NCBI GenBank assembly: GCA_002293025.1 | Contig: DBCL01000002.1 | Location: forward strand, 1 to 26,165 | Source: Actinobacteria bacterium UBA959 | GTDB taxonomy: Bacteria > Actinomycetota > Actinomycetes > S36-B12 > UBA5976 | Reading direction: 5' to 3' | Length of the DNA stretch: 26,165 nucleotides | Part shown: positions 24,011 through 26,165 of the stretch, piece after piece | Layout: each line of letters opens with the position of its first letter | Position numbering within the stretch: the stretch's first letter is position 1 | Position numbers and translations under genes: made by a program | The notes under the pieces: model-generated | Databases searched by the model: none | What the model was told of the DNA's origin: nothing | What the model saw: the letters and a program-made list of their open reading frames with translations, nothing else

Positions 24011-25387
24011 CTATTCAAAGTCTCTGATGGCGGTCAGGGCCTGGGTCACTACCTCATTAAGTGTGGCAGCATCATCCGCTTCGGCATTAAGCCTAACTAG
24101 CGGTTCGGTGTTGCTTGGTCGAACATTTACCCACCAAGTGGGGGCTGTGATGGTCAGCCCATCGAGTTCATCGAACTCGTGATTAGCCAACATGTCAGCC
24201 CTTACTCGCAGAATGGCTTCTTGGACATTTGGAACTTCACTATTGATTTCACCAGATTGCGGATATCGATCAAAATTAGTTAATAACTGTGCGAAAGTTT
24301 TTCCTGCCGAATTATCCAGAGCCACTAGAGCATAGAGAGCAGCCAACATTCCAGAGTCTGCTCGCCAAAACTCCCTGAAATAAAAATGCCCCGAATGCTC
24401 ACCCCCAAATACTGCATTGGTCTCAGCCATTACTTGCTTTATGAATGAATGGCCAACTCGAGTTCGGATTGCAGTTCCACCACACTCAGAAATAACTTCG
24501 GGAACCGCTTTGGAACAGATGAGATTATGAACTATGGCTGAACCAGGAAACTTCTGTAACTCAGAAGCAGCAATAAGTGCTGTCAGGGCGCTGGGTGGCA
24601 CTAATTTACCCAGGTTATCTACCAGAAAGCAACGATCGGCGTCACCGTCAAAAGCCATACCTAAGTCAGCGTTGTGTGTGAGCACAGCTTTTTGCAGATC
24701 AATTAAGTTCTTTGGATCAATCGGATTAGCATCATGATTTGGAAAATTACCATCTAACTCAAAATACATCGGGATAACTTCCAAGCCCTCTATGTCTAAT
24801 ACTGCTGGAGCGGTGTGGCCAGCCATTCCATTTCCAGCATCTACCACAATTTTTAATGGCCTAACACTAGAAATTCCCGCTAAGGCTCGTAAATATCTTG
24901 CATAATCTTGTAATAAATCTCTATGGGTTAACTTCCCCGGCTGAGTCACAACCTGCGGGATAGATGTTTGAATCAATTTAGATATTTCTGCTAGACCAGT
25001 GCTTTCACCTACAGGTGCAGCCCCTGCTTTACATAGCTTGATTCCGTTATAGCTTGCTGGGTTATGACTTGCAGTGAGCATGATGCCTGGCAGATCTAAG
25101 CTTCCTGATGCAAAATAAAGTTGATCAGTGCTGGCAAGTCCAATGTCGACGACATCAACTCCAGCGCTAATTACTGCATCAGTCATCGCTTTCGCAAACT
25201 TAACTCCGCTCGGCCGCATATCTCGCCCCATAACAACTGCGCCTGGGCCACCATCTGACTTTCTTATTCTCAAGACCTCAACCATGGCCTTGCCAACATC
25301 TGAAACCAAAGACTCAGTAAATTCGGTATCAACAAGGCCACGAATGTCGTAAGCCTTGATGATCTTGGATAAATCTAAATTAGGCAC
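24011..25387 (-). CDS. manB: phosphomannomutase/phosphoglucomutase ManB
   Basis: 458 residues, all four domains of the alpha-D-phosphohexomutase family. The phosphoserine loop TASHNPASYNG (S107), the metal loop DGDADR (247-252), the sugar-binding GEHSGH (329-334) and the phosphate-binding RPSNTEP (423-429) are intact. It converts mannose-6-phosphate to mannose-1-phosphate, the precursor of GDP-mannose for envelope glycans, and may also act on glucose phosphates. GTG 25387 has a TACGGT -10 six bases upstream and no ribosome binding site, so it seems to have its own leaderless promoter in the 23-base gap after DUF3499. Confidence 0.96.
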   Translation of the reverse strand: MPNLDLSKIIKAYDIRGLVDTEFTESLVSDVGKAMVEVLRIRKSDGGPGAVVMGRDMRPSGVKFAKAMTDAVISAGVDVVDIGLASTDQLYFASGSLDLPGIMLTASHNPASYNGIKLCKAGAAPVGESTGLAEISKLIQTSIPQVVTQPGKLTHRDLLQDYARYLRALAGISSVRPLKIVVDAGNGMAGHTAPAVLDIEGLEVIPMYFELDGNFPNHDANPIDPKNLIDLQKAVLTHNADLGMAFDGDADRCFLVDNLGKLVPPSALTALIAASELQKFPGSAIVHNLICSKAVPEVISECGGTAIRTRVGHSFIKQVMAETNAVFGGEHSGHFYFREFWRADSGMLAALYALVALDNSAGKTFAQLLTNFDRYPQSGEINSEVPNVQEAILRVRADMLANHEFDELDGLTITAPTWWVNVRPSNTEPLVRLNAEADDAATLNEVVTQALTAIRDFE

Positions 25388-25393
25388 ATGCCA

Positions 25394-25399
25394 ACCGTA
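25394..25399 (-). promoter_or_regulatory. -10 hexamer for manB (leaderless)
   Basis: On the minus strand TACGGT, six bases, then GTG 25387. It is a full TANNNT match in the short gap after the DUF3499 gene. Confidence 0.55.
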
Positions 25400-25410
25400 G
25401 TGGTGAGGAT

Positions 25411-25722
25411 TTAATCTTCAAGATCTGGCAATAGCCGAAGTGTTGGTCGCACCTGGCTTCCAGCCGGGTGTCGATGTCGCATCGATTGGTCTTCGATGCT
25501 GTCTGTTCCAGTCAAGAGTGCAGCGTCGACTCGCAACCTAACTACCTCCCAGCCAATTGGTACTGTTAAGGCGTCAGTGTGCTTTTGGCAGAGGTCATAG
25601 CAATGAGGTTCTGGTGCTACAGCCAAAGGACCCAAAACCGCTGTGGATTCGGCATAGATATAGGTCAATGTGGCCACTGCCACCCGCTTACAAGATGGCT
25701 TTGAACATACCCGGTTAGTCAC
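25411..25722 (-). CDS. DUF3499 family protein (Rv3258c-like)
   Basis: 103 residues. The N-terminal two thirds carry the DUF3499 pattern: CSKPSC (6-11), AVATLTYIYAESTAVLGPLA, then HCYDLC and GWEVVRL. The four or more cysteines and the histidine suggest a zinc ribbon. The tail is variable. Its function is not established. It lies between manB and the zincin/whiB pair as in Mycobacterium. The GTG start at 25722 has TACCTT seven bases upstream, one more than the usual six. It is divergent from the zincin-like gene across 33 bases. Confidence 0.9.
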   Translation of the reverse strand: MTNRVCSKPSCKRVAVATLTYIYAESTAVLGPLAVAPEPHCYDLCQKHTDALTVPIGWEVVRLRVDAALLTGTDSIEDQSMRHRHPAGSQVRPTLRLLPDLED

Positions 25723-25729
25723 ACAGCCG

Positions 25730-25735
25730 AAGGTA
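25730..25735 (-). promoter_or_regulatory. -10 hexamer for DUF3499 (leaderless)
   Basis: On the minus strand TACCTT lies seven bases before GTG 25722. It is a full TANNNT match, with spacing one base longer than the others. Confidence 0.45.
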
Positions 25736-25743
25736 GTCGGTCG

Positions 25744-25749
25744 TACGCT
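25744..25749 (+). promoter_or_regulatory. -10 hexamer for the zincin-like gene (leaderless)
   Basis: TACGCT, six bases, then GTG 25756. It is a full TANNNT match. Only eight bases separate it from the opposing -10. Confidence 0.6.
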
Positions 25750-25755
25750 GTTCTA

Positions 25756-26133
25756 GTGTTAAGACACAGGGATAGACATGGTCGCAGACTGGCTAAGTCG
25801 CTGGAATATGACTGGGCTGAATTAATTGAGATTGCCCACAACGCCATTTTGCGAAGCACAATTCATAAAGCACCCAAGCTAGTCCCACAAATTGAGAATA
25901 TTAGATATGAGCTTTTTGATCTACCTAACCTAGAGGAATTGTCCTTATTCAAGAAGCCGCCGATGGCAGATGCACGAGCCGTGAAAGACTTAATTCAAGT
26001 GAGTATATTCCGACGCCCAATAGAGGTTAAGTCAAAATTTGCTCAAGAAAAAGTTGCATTAATCCGACTTGCAGTTGGAGAGGCTTTAGCTGAATTATTA
26101 AATGTAGACCCAAAGGTCTTTAGCGGAGACTAA
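25756..26133 (+). CDS. zincin-like (PF06262-type) protein without a metal-binding motif (Rv3259-like)
   Basis: 125 residues from GTG 25756, supported by the TACGCT hexamer six bases upstream. The start RHRDRHGRRL resembles RDRHGRGLRGP of the actinobacterial metallopeptidase family next to whiB, and FRRPIEVKSK then LIRLAVGEALAELLNVDPKV fits its C-terminal end. Where active members have HExxHxxG, this one reads GEALAELLN: both histidines are lost, so it should not bind zinc or cut peptides. As I recall, Rv3259 also lacks the second histidine, so decay may be shared by this branch. The position between DUF3499 and whiB supports the assignment. Its stop overlaps the whiB stop by four bases. Confidence 0.68.
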   Translation: MLRHRDRHGRRLAKSLEYDWAELIEIAHNAILRSTIHKAPKLVPQIENIRYELFDLPNLEELSLFKKPPMADARAVKDLIQVSIFRRPIEVKSKFAQEKVALIRLAVGEALAELLNVDPKVFSGD

Positions 26134-26165
26134 CTAACCTTGCGACGCAAGCGACGACGCTCACG
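26130..26165 (-). CDS. whiB: C-terminal end of a WhiB-family regulator (runs off the right edge)
   Basis: Eleven codons and a TAG, reading RERRRLRRKVS on the minus strand. This fits the basic end of WhiB proteins after their GVWGG turn (typically ERERRxLRRR). The convergent position beside the DUF3499/zincin pair matches whiB2 (Rv3260c). WhiB proteins are iron-sulphur transcription factors; WhiB2 acts in division. The cluster cysteines are outside the window, so the call rests on the short tail and synteny. Confidence 0.65.
   Translation of the reverse strand, partial: RERRRLRRKVS

Noticed and set aside
25718..25729. GTCACACAG resembling an MtrA box upstream of the zincin-like gene
   Set aside because: A single imperfect copy overlapping the DUF3499 start codon. 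MtrA sites are usually repeated, so chance is likely.
1..26165. CRISPR arrays, insertion sequences, phage genes or attachment sites
   Set aside because: No regular direct repeats, transposase, integrase or terminal inverted repeats were seen. The content is ordinary core chromosome.

Overview
The window is a gene-dense, AT-rich stretch of an actinobacterial chromosome. The phylum is indicated by MtrA-MtrB-LpqB, a two-motor AdnA-type helicase, DUF3107, DUF3499, an Rv3235-type protein and the start of a WhiB gene, in an order largely familiar from Mycobacterium (Rv3202c, Rv3208/Rv3208A/Rv3211, Rv3235 to Rv3260c) and Streptomyces. Base composition is visibly below 50% GC and genes overlap or abut almost everywhere. 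Together these suggest a streamlined, low-GC planktonic lineage such as the freshwater acI group (Nanopelagicales). That placement is inference. No mobile element, CRISPR array, rRNA or tRNA was seen, and no gene-free stretch reaches 300 bases; the largest gap is about 130 bases.

Layout, left to right. The N-terminal part of AdnA runs off the left edge (1-971, minus). Divergent from it is a large membrane protein that combines a kinase-like segment with an MprF/AglD-type flippase domain (1038-3368). A forward block follows: TetR regulator, DUF3107, DEAD-box helicase and alpha/beta hydrolase (3421-6493). A DMT transporter faces this block (6453-7361, minus). A second forward pair encodes a soluble MgtE-N/CBS protein and a DUF1003 membrane protein (7403-9116). 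A reverse three-gene operon encodes a duplicated Sm-like protein, a SAF/CpaB-like membrane protein and a CpaE/TadZ-like protein with a ruined P-loop (9109-11553). Next are an Rv3235-like protein (plus) and a long reverse run: secA, hpf, comF, lpqB, mtrB, mtrA (12202-20098). A polytopic membrane protein (plus) follows. The last reverse run is ahcY, a SIS-domain sugar-phosphate isomerase, a Trm112-like protein, manB and DUF3499. At the right edge are a zincin-like protein with no HExxH motif (plus) and the last codons of a whiB gene (minus).

Functionally, MtrA/MtrB/LpqB form the cell-envelope and division sensing system, SecA drives export, HPF hibernates ribosomes, ManB and the SIS protein supply mannose and glucose phosphates for envelope glycans, and AhcY recycles S-adenosylhomocysteine. 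AdnA is one half of a double-strand-break resection machine.

Two genome-scale patterns stand out. First, many transcription units begin with a TANNNT hexamer exactly six bases before the start codon, the signature of leaderless transcription; these six-base matches also settle several start codons. Second, all five convergent gene pairs overlap at their stop codons, leaving no room for ordinary terminators between them. The most curious biology is a set of proteins that keep a fold but lose catalytic residues (AdnA motor, CpaE-like ATPase, kinase-like domain, zincin), and the small orphan operon at 9109-11553.
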